NCBI GenBank assembly: GCA_045641165.1
Contig: JAZUGL010000008.1
Location: 1 to 36,612 of the forward strand
Length of the DNA stretch: 36,612 nucleotides
From: Hennigella sp045641165
GTDB lineage: Bacteria; Bacillota_I; Bacilli_A; Mycoplasmatales; Mycoplasmoidaceae
Direction: 5' to 3'
In this document: positions 19,225 to 29,297 of the stretch, one piece after another
Layout: every line of letters starts with the position of its first letter
Numbering within the stretch: position 1 is the first letter of the stretch
The notes under the pieces: model-generated
The model's database searches: none
Told to the model about the DNA's origin: nothing
The model's input: only the letters and a program-made list of their open reading frames with translations
Translations under genes and position numbers: made by a program

Positions 19225-19303
19225 TGGCGTTCACGGGCCGAATCGAACGGTCAACCTGTAGCTTAGGAGGCTACTGCTCTATCCATAATTGAGCTACGTG
19301 AAC
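19225..19303 (-). tRNA. tRNA-Arg (anticodon CCU)
   Basis: On the minus strand the acceptor stem GTTCACG (19303-19297) pairs with CGTGAAC (19235-19229). Discriminator G is at 19228 and an encoded CCA at 19227-19225. The anticodon stem GTAGC/GCTAC encloses the loop CTCCTAA, anticodon CCU, reading AGG. The T-loop GTTCGATTC is normal. The D-arm is AGCTCAATTATGGATAGAGC, slightly long. Confidence 0.96.
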
Positions 19304-19355
19304 ACTATTTTTATAATCTCTATTTATTATATATATAATAAATATTACTTTTTTT

Positions 19356-21116
19356 ATGTACAAACTTTTAAAGCAAGCTGATAAAAAAACAATTACTTTA
19401 GGGATTTTATCCTTAATTTTTGTCGCATTACAAGGTTTGTTTGAAGGTTTACAAGCAACAATGCTTGCTCAAGTATTGTCTACAGTTAAACAAGATCCAA
19501 CTGTTCCAGGATTTTGAGCTGCATATTGATTTAGTGCTTCAATGTTGCTTGTTAACGCAATACTATCTTTAGGTTTTGGCGCTTTAGGTTCGTGAGTTGG
19601 AACCAAATCATCATTATTGCTTGCCCAAACATTAAGACACAATATGTTTTTAAAGACTACATCATTATCATTTGCTGATATTGATAAAGTTACAACTTCT
19701 AGTATTCTTACTAGAATAACTAACGATATTCAAAAGTTCCAAGTAGCATTCCAAATGATTTTAACAATGTTGGTTAGAGCACCAATCATGTTCTTCTTTG
19801 GTATTGTTAGAAGCTTTATGCACCACTGAATGTTTGGTTTACTATTTGTTGGTATTATGTCTTTAATCATTGTTGGCTTTGTTATTGTAGCTAAAACAGT
19901 AGTACCTGCATTTGAAAGGGTACAATTTGAAATCGATAATGCTAACATTGTTATTCGCGAAAACGTATTAGGAATGAAAGTAATTAAATCTTTCTGTCTT
20001 GAAAAACAACAATCAGATAGATTTGCTATTTACAATGAAAGATTAAGAAAACAAAATACTAAAGCATGAGTTGGATTTGGTATTGTTTTACCTTTAGTAA
20101 ACTCAATTATTAATGCTTCTATGGCATCAATCTTCTTGATTGGTGGACAAATGGTTATTTCTCATTCATCAACTATCACATCTGCTGCCGATACTTATGA
20201 ATTAGTTAACTTATTAATGATGACATTAACATCAGTAATTATTGCTTGTATGGTAATTATTACTTATGTTAGAGCTAAGCCATCTATCAAAAGAGTAAAT
20301 GAAATATATGGTCTTGAACCATCTATCAAAAACCATCCAAATCCAGTTAAGCTAGATCCTAAACATTTAGATGTTGAATTTAAAAATGTTAACTTTAAGT
20401 ACTTTGAAGATGCGCAACATTATGTTTTGAAGAAATTTAATCTTAAGATTAAACAAGGTGAAACATTAGGTATTATTGGAACTACTGGTTCAGGTAAAAC
20501 ATCTATTATTAACTTGCTATCTAGACTTTATGATTTACCTGATGGACATGGTTCAATAACTATTGGCGGTAACCCAATTAAGAAAATTGATTTAAATAGT
20601 TTGCAAGACCAAATAGGTGTTGTCTTACAAGAAAGAATTTTATTCTCTGGTACTATTAAATCTAATTTACTATATGGTAACCAAAAAGCAACAGATGAAC
20701 AATTAATGCATGCAGCAAAAATTGCTTGTGCAGATGAAATCATTAATGAGAAAAAAGGCAAACTATCTGCTGCAGTTGAACAAAGAGGAAGAAACTTCTC
20801 TGGTGGTCAACAACAACGTTTATGTATTACAAGAACATTAGTTAAAAAACCTAATATCTTGATATTAGATGACTCTACTTCAGCACTTGATATGTTAACT
20901 GAAGCTAAACTACAAGCTAACATTAAAAGAGAAATGAAGGGAATAACAACAATCATTGTTGCTCAAAGAATTTCTTCTGTTAAGGATTGTGACAACATTG
21001 TTGTTATGGAACATGGTGAAATGGTTGGTTATGGTAACCATGACACATTAAGAAAGAATAATGAAATATATCGTTCTATTGTTGTCAGCCAAATGGGACA
21101 AGCGGGGTTAAGATAA
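19356..21116 (+). CDS. Heterodimeric ABC exporter subunit with a degenerate ATP site
   Basis: The 586-residue half-transporter has an N-terminal six-helix membrane domain (about 1-330) and a C-terminal ATPase. Walker A is GTTGSGKTS (375-383), signature FSGGQ (481-485) and Walker B LILDDS. The catalytic Glu after Walker B is Asp506 and the switch His is Gln537 (VAQRIS), so its own Walker site is probably catalytically weak. Its signature is canonical. This is the pattern of the non-catalytic half of exporters such as BmrCD or LmrCD. Substrate unknown; drugs, lipids or peptides are typical. Five or more TGA codons encode Trp. The partner begins 1 base after its stop. Confidence 0.93.
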
Positions 21117-21117
21117 T

Positions 21118-22971
21118 ATGCCTAGAATAATGAAATCTAAACGTCCGCAATTTGCCAAAGGCCAAATTAAGTCTAACTTCAATAGACTTACTAGTTTGTT
21201 TGCTGGCCATAAAAAATTATTTGTTGCCACAGCAATTTGTTCATTCTTTGAAGCAATCATGACTACCTTTGTAACTTTCTGCATAGGTATTATTTATAAC
21301 TTCTACATTATTCCTAACATTATTGATAAAGATAACTGAGTACAATTCCTTTTAATTTGTTCAATGATGCTTGTGATCGATGTTTTATCGCAAGTCTTAT
21401 TTGCTATTCACAATATTTGAACCGCCAAGGTATCTGAAAAGGTAATGTATAGTTTAAGAAGATCAACACTTAATAAATTACATTTATTACCTGTTAAATT
21501 CTTTGATATTGTGCCTTCTGGTGAAATTATGACTAGAATGTCATCAGATATTGATAACATTTCTCAATTAACATCACAACACCTATCATCAATCTTCTTT
21601 TATTCTGGTTTGATTTTAACTAATACATTGATGATGTTCTTTATTAACTGATTCTTAGCCTTAGTAACTATGATTGCTGTGCCAATCATGATTACAGTTA
21701 ACATTGTGATCGTTAAGAAAGTTCAACCAGCCTTCATTAGACAACAAAATAGTATTTCTAAACTAAACGGTTATGCAGAAGAAATGATCTCAGGAACTAA
21801 GATTATTTCATTATTTAGAATGCAAGAAAAGACACTTGCAGACTTTGATGTAGTTAATAGTCAATTAACTAAAGACTCACTATTTGCTCAAACTGCATCT
21901 AACTTAATGATGCCTATTAACCACTTCTTAACAAGAATAGCAATGTTTATTATTTGTGCCCTAGGTTTAAGCTTAATTATTTACTTTGGTTTTGATTCAG
22001 AAATAGGAAGAATCTTATCTGATAGTTGTATCTTTGGCATTCATTTTGATAAGAGTGCCCTATTAATTGTCTTTACAATGTTTGCAAGAAACTTTACAGA
22101 AGCATTCAACTCATTAGTAGGAAGCTTTAGCTTCATCTTCTATGCTTTAGCTGGTGCACAACGTGTATTTGAAATTCTTGACGCTAAAGAAGAAAAAGAC
22201 TTAGAAACAGCTAAGGATTTAACTGAAATCAAAGGTAAAGTTGTTGCTAAAAACTTAAGCTTTGGTTATGATAAGAACAAATTAATCCTTAAGAAACTAA
22301 ACTTTAATGTTAAACCAGGACAAACAGTAGCTATTGTTGGACCAACTGGTGCTGGTAAAACAACAATTACTAACCTAATTACTAAGTTCTATGATTTAAC
22401 TTCTGGTGACTTATTAATTGATGATAAATCAATTAGTCAAATTACAAGAAAGTCATTGAGACAAAATATTGCTGTAATTTTACAAGATACATTCTTGTTT
22501 GCTGTTTCAGTTAAAGAAAACATTAGATATGGTAGATTAAATGCCACTGATAAAGAAATAGTAGCTGCAGCAAAAGAAGCAAACTTACATAACTTCATTA
22601 TGCAATTGCCCCATGGTTATGACACAATCTTAAGAGATAATGGTTCTGATTTATCCGCTGGTCAAAGACAGCTTTTAACTATTGCTAGAGCCTTTTTAGC
22701 TAAACCTAAAATAGTTATTTTAGATGAAGCAACAAGCTCTATCGATACTAAAACAGAATTAGTTATTTCTAAAGCAATGGATAAACTAATGCAAGGTAAA
22801 ACTTGCTTTGTTATTGCTCACAGACTATCAACTATTGTTAATGCCGACAACATTTTAGTACTTAAAGATGGACAAATAGTTGAAGAAGGAAAGCACAAAC
22901 AATTGCTTGCTAAGAAGGGCTTCTATGCAAAATTGTATGATGCTCAATTCAAAAAAGGCCAAACAATATAA
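21118..22971 (+). CDS. Heterodimeric ABC exporter subunit with the catalytic Walker site
   Basis: The 617-residue half-transporter has an N-terminal membrane domain (about 30-365) and a C-terminal ATPase. Walker A is GPTGAGKTT (408-416), Walker B VILDEATSS with Asp536/Glu537, and the switch His568 (IAHRLST). Its signature is LSAGQ (512-516), a non-canonical form that would face the degenerate Walker site of the upstream partner. The two subunits are therefore complementary. An insertion-like extracytoplasmic loop (GFDSEIGRILSDSCIFG) separates late membrane helices. Three TGA codons encode Trp near the N-terminus. The two genes form an operon closed by the terminator at 22971. Confidence 0.94.
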
Positions 22972-22991
22972 AATATCACTTAGTGATATTT
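22971..22991 (+). terminator. Terminator after the ABC exporter pair
   Basis: AAATATCAC (22971-22979) pairs with GTGATATTT (22983-22991) around a 3-base loop, continuing into TTTTAATT. It begins at the last base of the upstream stop codon. Confidence 0.85.
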
Positions 22992-23001
22992 TTTAATTCT
23001 A

Positions 23002-23031
23002 TATAATGGAACTGGGGAGGCAACTCCTGTT
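23002..23031 (+). promoter_or_regulatory. Promoter and GNRA-hairpin leader of the DUF402 gene
   Basis: A TATAAT box (23002-23007) is only 25 bases before the ATG. The short leader contains a strong Shine-Dalgarno-like GGGGAGG (23014-23020) that can fold as GGAG-GCAA-CTCC (23016-23027), a GNRA tetraloop hairpin. The arrangement could mask the ribosome-binding site; the spacing of the site from the ATG (about 11 bases) is longer than usual. Confidence 0.5.
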
Positions 23032-23601
23032 ATGAGAATTAATCATAAGCTTTCGGTTCACGCCTACAAGTTTGATGGTTGCCTATATCGTACCTTTGAA
23101 TTTCCCAGAGTAATCTACGAAAACAATGAATATATTATTCTAGATCTACAAACAAGTAGGGTAATCAGTCAAGCTAAAAACAAGAAGTTCTATCATTCTT
23201 CTTCAAAGAAGGATTCCTTATGAGTATTTTTTAAAGATAAATGGTACAACCTATTTGTAACAATAAATGAGAAAGGGCATTTAATCTATTACTTTAATGT
23301 GGCAAGTCCTTTTATTTATGAAGAAGACACAATAAAATACATTGATTTAGACTTAGATATTAGAGTTATTGATGTTAATACTCAAATCGAATTAATTAAA
23401 GTATTAGATGAAAAAGAATTTGAAGAACATGCTAGAAGCATGCTTTATCCCAAAAAGCTTGTTGATAAAGCTATCGAAGTAAAAGAACAATTGATTTTAA
23501 GCTTGCAAAATAAAGCTTTCCAACAAACATTTAATCAACAAATATTTGAGAAATTACATAATATACTAAATAGAGGCAAAAAGAAAAAACATCATGGATA
23601 A
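23032..23601 (+). CDS. DUF402-family protein (possible nucleoside tri/diphosphatase)
   Basis: The 189-residue protein shows the DUF402 pattern: YKFDGCLYRTFE near the N-terminus, SRVISQ, the stretch LWVFFKDKWYNLFVTI, then YYFNVASPFIYEED and YIDLDLDIRVID with its row of acidic residues. Characterised DUF402 proteins in Firmicutes hydrolyse nucleoside tri- and diphosphates using metal ions bound by these acids; that activity is inferred here. The C-terminal third is helical, ending in a basic RGKKKKHHG tail. One TGA encodes Trp. The end overlaps the next gene by 8 bases. Confidence 0.85.
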
Positions 23602-24316
23602 TAGTCTAGTAGTTTTGCTTAAAAAAACTGAAAAACTTATCAAAGATAAGAAAGAAGACTTAGCTTTAGAAATGCTACAAGAGGAACTTAAAAATCCTCT
23701 TTATAGTTTGCAAGATCAAGATGTTATTAGATCAAGAATTGAAAATCTAAAGAAGTTTATTGTTCAAACAAATATTGATGCTAGATGAGCTAAAGCAGAT
23801 AAAAATGAATTGATAAAAATCTTTAATACTGAAGGTTATGAAATAGGCGTTTTAGATAAGCTGTTTGATAAGTTTGGTAATAGTTTAAATAAAACTGATT
23901 ATTTAAAATTGCAACAAGTTTTTTTAGATGATAGTGTTAGCAATGAAATGAAGATTACAATTTTAAATGTTTTAAAAGATTACGAAGTAAAACACACTTT
24001 TACATATCACAACACTATCCTAAATAAGACATTTGAAGTTGATTTAACTAAAGATTTTTCTATATGTCATGATGAAACTATTTTTAAAATTTATGACAAA
24101 CTACAAGCACTTTATTTTAAGGAAACTTCAAAAGAACAATTAGCTAAACAAATTATTTTTGCTATCTATTATTACTACTTTGGTGACTATAAACAAATTC
24201 CTTATAGTTATGATGATCTATTTAATAACATTGTAGATTATGTTGATCATGCATTTAATAGCATCGTTCCAGCCAACGATAAATTCGCTAGTTGGCTTAA
24301 CAAAATTCTAAAATAA
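23594..24316 (+). CDS. Helical protein of unknown function (possibly DUF3196-like)
   Basis: The 240-residue protein is continuous once the TGA at codon 65 is read as Trp. Predicted to be nearly all helical, it starts with a Lys/Glu-rich region (LLKKTEKLIKDKKEDLALEM) that looks like a helical-repeat hairpin and ends with a Tyr-rich segment (FAIYYYYFGDYKQIPYSYDD). No signal peptide or membrane span. Mollicute proteins of the DUF3196 type (M. pneumoniae MPN330) have a similar size and helical make-up, but I cannot confirm the match. It overlaps the DUF402 gene by 8 bases, so the two products are probably made together. Confidence 0.7.
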
Positions 24317-24349
24317 CTATATTTATATAGTTATGTTTTAACTTATAAT
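24313..24349 (+). promoter_or_regulatory. Weak terminator followed by the prs promoter
   Basis: ATAACTATA (24313-24321) pairs with TATAGTTAT (24326-24334) around a TTTA loop, followed by GTTTTA. This is a weak AT-only terminator for the helical-protein gene. A TATAAT box (24344-24349) then lies 30 bases upstream of the prs ATG. Confidence 0.55.
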
Positions 24350-24379
24350 TAGATTACAAAACATAATTTTTAGGAAAAT

Positions 24380-25363
24380 ATGGACAATAAAAATATCATA
24401 ATTGGACTATCTGCTAGTCAAAAATTGGCTAGCAAAATAGCTAAACACCTTAATACAAAATTAATTAAAACAGTTATTAAACATTTTGCTGATGGAGAAA
24501 CACTTGTTTCTTTTGAAGAATCAGTAAGAGCAAAAAATGTTTACCTAATTCAATCAACTTGCAAACCCGTTAACGAAAATGTAATGGAATTACTTATTGC
24601 TATTGACGCGCTTAAAAGAGCGAGCGCAAAAAGCATAAATGTAATTTGCCCTTACTATGGTTATGCTAGACAAGACAGAAAAACAAACTCAAGAGAACCT
24701 ATTACATGTAAATTAGTTGCTAAACTAATTGAAACTGCAGGAGCAACAAGAGTTACTGTTGTTGACATTCACTCAGAACAAGCGCAAGGTTTCTTTGATG
24801 TTCCTGTAGATACTGTTAGTGCAAGTTATTTAATTGCTAACAGAATCATGAAAGATTATGGAACTAAAAACACAATTATTGTCTCTCCAGATTATGGTTC
24901 AGTTAAAAGAGCAAGAAAATTAGCTCATAGATTAAACTTACCTATTGCTATCTTAGATAAAAGAAGACCATCACCAAACCAAGCTGAAATTTGTTCAGTG
25001 CTAGGTGATGTAAAAGGAAAGAATTGTATCATCGTAGATGATATGATTGACACTGGTGGTACATTATTAGCTGGTTGTGCAGCACTTAAAAAGTTTGGTG
25101 CTAAGAAAATTATTGCTGGTGCTACACATGGTTTATTTTCTAAAAACGCTGCTGAAAAATTTAATACAGCAATGAAAAAGAAACATTTAAATGCTTTATA
25201 TGTTGCTAACTCATTAGATAGTGTAGATGAAGCTAAAATCAAACACTTGAAAATTGTAGATATCTCTCTTTTGTTATCACAAATTATTAGTGTTTATGCT
25301 TCTGATGGTAAACATTCTATTGCAGAAGTATATGCTTCTTCAACTTTAAGAAAGGGTAAATAA
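24380..25363 (+). CDS. prs: Ribose-phosphate pyrophosphokinase (PRPP synthetase)
   Basis: The 327-residue enzyme makes PRPP from ribose 5-phosphate and ATP, the precursor for nucleotide salvage in mollicutes. Visible signatures: the flexible N-terminal KHFADGETLVSFEESVR, the ATP-binding YYGYARQDRKTNSREPIT, the divalent-metal DIHSEQAQGFFDVPVD, and the PRPP-binding loop VDDMIDTGGTL. Length is typical (about 315-330). It contains no TGA codon. ridA starts 1 base after its stop. Confidence 0.97.
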   Translation: MDNKNIIIGLSASQKLASKIAKHLNTKLIKTVIKHFADGETLVSFEESVRAKNVYLIQSTCKPVNENVMELLIAIDALKRASAKSINVICPYYGYARQDRKTNSREPITCKLVAKLIETAGATRVTVVDIHSEQAQGFFDVPVDTVSASYLIANRIMKDYGTKNTIIVSPDYGSVKRARKLAHRLNLPIAILDKRRPSPNQAEICSVLGDVKGKNCIIVDDMIDTGGTLLAGCAALKKFGAKKIIAGATHGLFSKNAAEKFNTAMKKKHLNALYVANSLDSVDEAKIKHLKIVDISLLLSQIISVYASDGKHSIAEVYASSTLRKGK

Positions 25364-25364
25364 A

Positions 25365-25742
25365 ATGATTAAAATAATTGATTCAAAAGACGCTCCAGAA
25401 GCTTTGGGGCCTTATTCTCAAGCATTAGATACAGGAAACACTCTATATATGTCTGGTATGCTAGGCATAGTTAGAACCACAGGCAATCTAGCTGGGCAAG
25501 ATATTACTAGCCAAACACAACAAGTATTTAGAAATATTGATGCAATATTAAAACAAGCAGGATACCAAAAAGAAAATGTTGTTAAATGTAATGTTTTCTT
25601 AGCTGATTTAAATGACTTTGCTGCTTGTAACAAAGTTTATGCTGAATACTTTGGTTCACACAAACCAGCAAGAGCTTGTGTGCAAGTTGCTGGCATGGTT
25701 AAAAATGCTAAAGTTGAGATAGACGTAGTAGCAGTTAAGTAA
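25365..25742 (+). CDS. ridA: RidA-family enamine/imine deaminase
   Basis: The 125-residue protein belongs to the RidA (YjgF/YER057c) family, trimers that hydrolyse reactive enamines such as 2-aminoacrylate released by PLP enzymes. The N-terminal APEALGPYSQAL, the LYMSGMLGI strand and the C-terminal KPARACVQVAGM with the catalytic Arg103 (matching Arg105 of E. coli RidA) are all present. It forms an operon with prs. Confidence 0.95.
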   Translation: MIKIIDSKDAPEALGPYSQALDTGNTLYMSGMLGIVRTTGNLAGQDITSQTQQVFRNIDAILKQAGYQKENVVKCNVFLADLNDFAACNKVYAEYFGSHKPARACVQVAGMVKNAKVEIDVVAVK

Positions 25743-25747
25743 TTTTT

Positions 25748-25769
25748 AAATATATATTTATATATATTT
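25748..25769 (+). terminator. AT-only hairpin after ridA
   Basis: AAATATATA (25748-25756) and TATATATTT (25761-25769) pair around a TTTA loop, 5 bases beyond the ridA stop; a T-rich run follows at about 25777. Without G or C the stem is weak, so this is a possible terminator only. Confidence 0.4.
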
Positions 25770-25828
25770 AACAAATATTTTTTAGCCATTTTAATTTTTT
25801 CATGACTAGTTCTAGATAGGAAAGAGTT

Positions 25829-27265
25829 ATGAAAAAATTTTTATTAATTTCAAATTGTCTTTTAATGCCAATGTTGGCTGCTAATTTTGTTTCTTGTGGC
25901 CAACCAGACAACAACATTCTTGATAGCATTAAAATCATGAATGATGTTGATGATTTTAATTTAGAAATTGGTCAACAAATTAAAACACAACCAATTGAAA
26001 TTAAATGTTTCAATAAAAATCAAGAAGAAATTATTGGTATTGAAACAAAATTGGCATTATCTGATGCTTCAGGAAAACAACTTCCGGATTGAATTTATAT
26101 AAATAGTAACAATCAAATATGTATTTTTAATGAACAAGAATGTGGGCATTGAGCTTTTAATCTTGTTGCAAGTCATGAAACAATTCAATCGCAAACAATC
26201 ACATTTAATGTTGACATTTACGATCCAACAATTCCACCAGACGAATTAGTAATTGATTGTCAAGATGAAATAGATTTATTATCACCAACAACCAATTGTT
26301 TTACAATTGGTTTGTTTGCTTACAAAGATGGGCAAATAGATCCAACTTGCAACAAAAATTGTAAATGAGAAATTGCAGAAATTAAATCAAACTCTAAAAA
26401 TGAAATTCCTTTAATTTATCTAGATGATTTAAGTACATCTGCATCACTTTATATTGATGTTAATAAACCAGATGTTTATGATGGAGACTACACCATAATA
26501 TTAGAAGCAGAATCTAAGGTTTGCAGTGTTACTGCAACCAAAGAAATTATTCTTTCTGTGTCAAATGGTTCATCATATATTGACCCTGATACAAATTATC
26601 AATACACAAGAGAACCATCTTCTTCATGAGTATTGTCTTCCGTTCCTATTGATACTAAACAAATAGTAAACGTTAAAGAAAAGATATCAGGTATACCGGT
26701 TTATAAAGTAGCTGATAATCTTTTACCTGCTCCTGGCAATGAAGAAGCAAAACTTGAAAGTGTTGAATTACCTTCTTCAATCACTGAAATAGGTGTTTCT
26801 GCTTTTGAAAACCAAAAGAATTTAACAACTATTACAATGCCTGGTGTTAAAACCGTAAATGCTAATGCATTTAGTGGTTGTACAAATATGTCTCTTTCAC
26901 CTTTTGCTCCAGAACCACAAATATCTTCTATTGGTCAAAGAAGTTTTTATGGTTGTAAAAAGATAGAATTCAATACTGCTCAAAGATTTGAAACATTAGA
27001 TAGTGAATCATTTGCTGAAAGTGGAATAAGCAAAATGATTATTCCTCCATATTGCTTAGCAAGAATCAAAGATAAGGCTTTTGAAAACTGTACAAATTTA
27101 AAAGCTTTTATTATCTATTCAAATGTCCCTCCATATTTACTAGGACAACCATTTAAAAACTATCCTTCTGAGTTTAGAATTTATGTCCCTTTAGCAGGCA
27201 AAAACAACTACTTAACAGCCCAAGGTTGATCTAATTACAAAAACATCATAACAACCATTGAATAA
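25829..27265 (+). CDS. BspA-like leucine-rich-repeat surface lipoprotein
   Basis: The 478-residue protein has a signal peptide with lipobox FVSC (Cys at about 24), so it is displayed on the cell surface. Residues about 30-270 are beta-rich, suggesting one or two Ig-like modules (inference). Residues about 309-458 are leucine-rich repeats of the Treponema/BspA type: LPSSITEIGVSAFENQ, MPGVKTVNANAFSGC, ISSIGQRSFYGC, FETLDSESFAESG, LARIKDKAFENC, at about 22-24 residue spacing with the typical A-F-x-x-C. BspA-like proteins in other organisms bind host fibronectin or mediate coaggregation. Four or more TGA codons encode Trp. A ribosome-binding site AGGAAAGAG precedes the ATG. Confidence 0.88.
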
Positions 27266-27414
27266 TCTTATATATTTATAAATTTAAAAAATAATTTGTT
27301 TTTAGATTGAATATGTATATAATATATAAACTATTTTAGTAAATGCGATACACCAAAAAGTGTTGTCATTGGTATTTATCTAATCAATAGTTTAAAAGTT
27401 ACGAAAGGAATGTT
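27266..27414 (+). promoter_or_regulatory. Promoter and leader of the S10-spc ribosomal operon
   Basis: A TTGTTT (-35-like, 27296-27301), a 16-base spacer and a TATAAT (27318-27323) form the best promoter in this gap. That leaves a leader of about 85 bases before rpsJ. The leader has imperfect dyads (GATACACC near 27347 and GGTATTTATC near 27371), which could fold and serve ribosomal-protein feedback, but the pairing is weak. GAAAGGA precedes the rpsJ ATG. Confidence 0.65.
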
Positions 27415-27720
27415 ATGAAACAAGAATTGAGAATCAAATTGTTTTCTTATGACCAAGCTACGCTTGATCAATCTGCTAAGAAAATAATTGAGATTGCAAG
27501 AAGTAACAATTGTACCATTAAGGGTCCAATTCCTTTACCTACCCGTAAAGAAATTTTTACTATTTGTCGTGCACCTCACGTAAATAAACCTTCTATGGAA
27601 CAATTTGAAAAAAGAACACACAAGCGTTTAATTGTTTTACAAAACATCAATCCTAAGATTTTGGATAGTCTTAAAAGACTAGTGATTCCATCATCAGTTG
27701 AAATCCAAATCATTTTATAG
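27415..27720 (+). CDS. rpsJ: Ribosomal protein S10
   Basis: The 101-residue 30S head protein is also known in other bacteria as NusE in antitermination. The family pattern is clear: RIKLFSYDQATLDQSAKKI, GPIPLPTRK, RAPHVNKPSMEQFEKRTHKR, and the C-terminal VEIQIIL. Length and start are standard. It is first in the cluster, 92 bases after the -10 box, which makes it the promoter-proximal gene of the operon running beyond the window. Confidence 0.97.
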   Translation: MKQELRIKLFSYDQATLDQSAKKIIEIARSNNCTIKGPIPLPTRKEIFTICRAPHVNKPSMEQFEKRTHKRLIVLQNINPKILDSLKRLVIPSSVEIQIIL

Positions 27721-27732
27721 AGGTAGGCAATT

Positions 27733-28656
27733 ATGAAATGTATTTTAGGAAAAAAACTAGGAATGGTTCAATTGTTTGATGTAGAAGGAAGAGTTTATCC
27801 TGCTACAGTTATTCACTGTGAACCTAATAGAGTTATTCAAGTTAAAGACAAAGCTGTAAAAGTTGGATTTGACAGCATTGAAGCTAAAAAACTTAATAAA
27901 GCTCAACTTGGTGTATTTAAAAAAGTTAAATCAGACAAGAATTACAAATATCTTCATGAATTTGTTAATGTTACAGGTTACAAAGTTGGTGATGAACTAA
28001 CTGTTAACCAATTTAAACCTGGTGAATATGTAGATATTCAAGGCACAACTAAAGGTCGTGGATTTACTGGTGCAATTAAAAGATGAAACTTTAAAATTGG
28101 ACCAATGAGTCATGGTGCTGGTTATCCACATAGATACCAAGGTTCTATCGCTATGGGTCGTGGTGGTAGCCAAGCTCAAAGAGTTAGAAAAGGTCAAAGA
28201 ATGTCAGGACATTATGGTGCTGAATTAGTAACAATTCAAAACCTTTTAGTTCTTTATGTTAATGAAAGAGACAACACTATCACTGTTATGGGGGCAATTC
28301 CTGGTGCTAGTGAAGGCGTTGTTTTCATTAAAAATGCAGTTAAGAAAACTAAAGTTAACAAACCAATTGAGTTTGTAACTCAAGCTAACTTAGAAGAAGT
28401 TAAACAAGAAAACGCTGCATTACAAGACAAAGAAGCAGTTAAAGAAGCTAATGCTGAAATTGATAAACAAGAAGCAGCTAAAGCTGAAGCTGAAAAGAAA
28501 GCAAAAGAAGCTGCTGCTGTTGCTAAAGCTGAAGAAGAAAAAGCTGCTGCTAAAGCACAAGCTGAAGTTCAAGCTCAAGCTGCTGCTGCAGGTAAAGATG
28601 CAACTAAGGCTCAAACTGCAACTCCTGCTGCTGAACCTAAGAAGGAGGCTAAGTAA
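27733..28656 (+). CDS. rplC: Ribosomal protein L3 with a long Ala/Glu/Lys-rich C-terminal tail
   Basis: The 307-residue protein has a normal L3 core (about 1-217). It starts ILGKKLGMVQLF and contains the conserved DIQGTTKGRGFTGAIKRW and the SHGAGYPHRYQGSIAMGR loop that reaches the peptidyl-transferase centre. The Trp at residue 118 is a TGA. The last 90 residues (218-307) are almost only Ala, Glu, Lys and Gln, predicted to be a single long charged helix, which bacterial L3 normally lacks. Confidence 0.96.
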
Positions 28657-28658
28657 TT

Positions 28659-29297
28659 ATGGCAAAGATTAAAGTTATTGATCTTAACAACACACCTAAA
28701 GGTGAAATAGATCTACCAGAAATTAAACTTAACCTTAAAAAGGGCAAAACAGCTGATCAAGCAATCTTTGATCAAGTAATTGCTGAAAATGCTGGTAAAA
28801 GACAAGGAACACACTCAACACTAACTAAAGCAGAAGTTCGTGGTGGTGGTAAGAAACCAGTTCCTCAAAAACATACTGGTAATGCTCGTCAAGGTTCAAT
28901 TAGAAACCCTCACTATGTAGGTGGTGGTGTTGTGTTTGGACCAAAACCAAATAGAAACTATTTGAAGAAAGTAAACAAGAAAGTTTCAACATTAGCTTTC
29001 AAAGCTGTATTAGCAGACAAAATGCAAAATGACAACATCATTGTTTTAAGCAATGCTGCAGTTGAAAAAGCTAAAACAAGAGACTTTGCTAAACTTTTAA
29101 AACTATTAAAACTTAATGGTAAACGTGTTCTATTCTTGTTCTGCGCTAAACATGCTAATGCTGTTAAAGCAACAAGAAATATTGCTAAAGCAAATGCTAA
29201 ATTTGCAAAGCAAGTATCAGTTGGTGACATTTTGCTTGCTAACAAAATTTTGCTTTGCGAAAACGCAGCAAACGGTTTATTAGGAGGCAAGAAATAA
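28659..29297 (+). CDS. rplD: Ribosomal protein L4
   Basis: The 212-residue large-subunit protein has a central extended loop lining the exit tunnel. It shows the family segments QGTHSTLTKAEVRGGGKKP, KHTGNARQGSIRNPHYVGGG and VFGPKPNRNY. Length is normal (about 205). The stop shares TAATG with rplW. In E. coli L4 represses the S10 operon; no such site could be verified here. Confidence 0.97.
   Translation: MAKIKVIDLNNTPKGEIDLPEIKLNLKKGKTADQAIFDQVIAENAGKRQGTHSTLTKAEVRGGGKKPVPQKHTGNARQGSIRNPHYVGGGVVFGPKPNRNYLKKVNKKVSTLAFKAVLADKMQNDNIIVLSNAAVEKAKTRDFAKLLKLLKLNGKRVLFLFCAKHANAVKATRNIAKANAKFAKQVSVGDILLANKILLCENAANGLLGGKK

Noticed and set aside
25667..25700. Possible loss of the RidA catalytic arginine (VAGM where E. 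coli has VARL)
   Set aside because: The catalytic Arg105 of E. coli RidA is in PARSC; the matching Arg103 in PARAC is present, so the enzyme should be active.
28420..28672. Ser/Phe-rich minus frame and Leu/Lys-rich plus frame within the rplC tail
   Set aside because: They are frame-shifted readings of the GCT/AAA/GAA repeats that encode the L3 tail, with composition typical of such artefacts.
29255..29296. Earlier start for rplW giving a longer N-terminus
   Set aside because: It would run inside rplD with no ribosome-binding site; ATG at 29297 has AGGAGG upstream and gives the normal L23 N-terminus.
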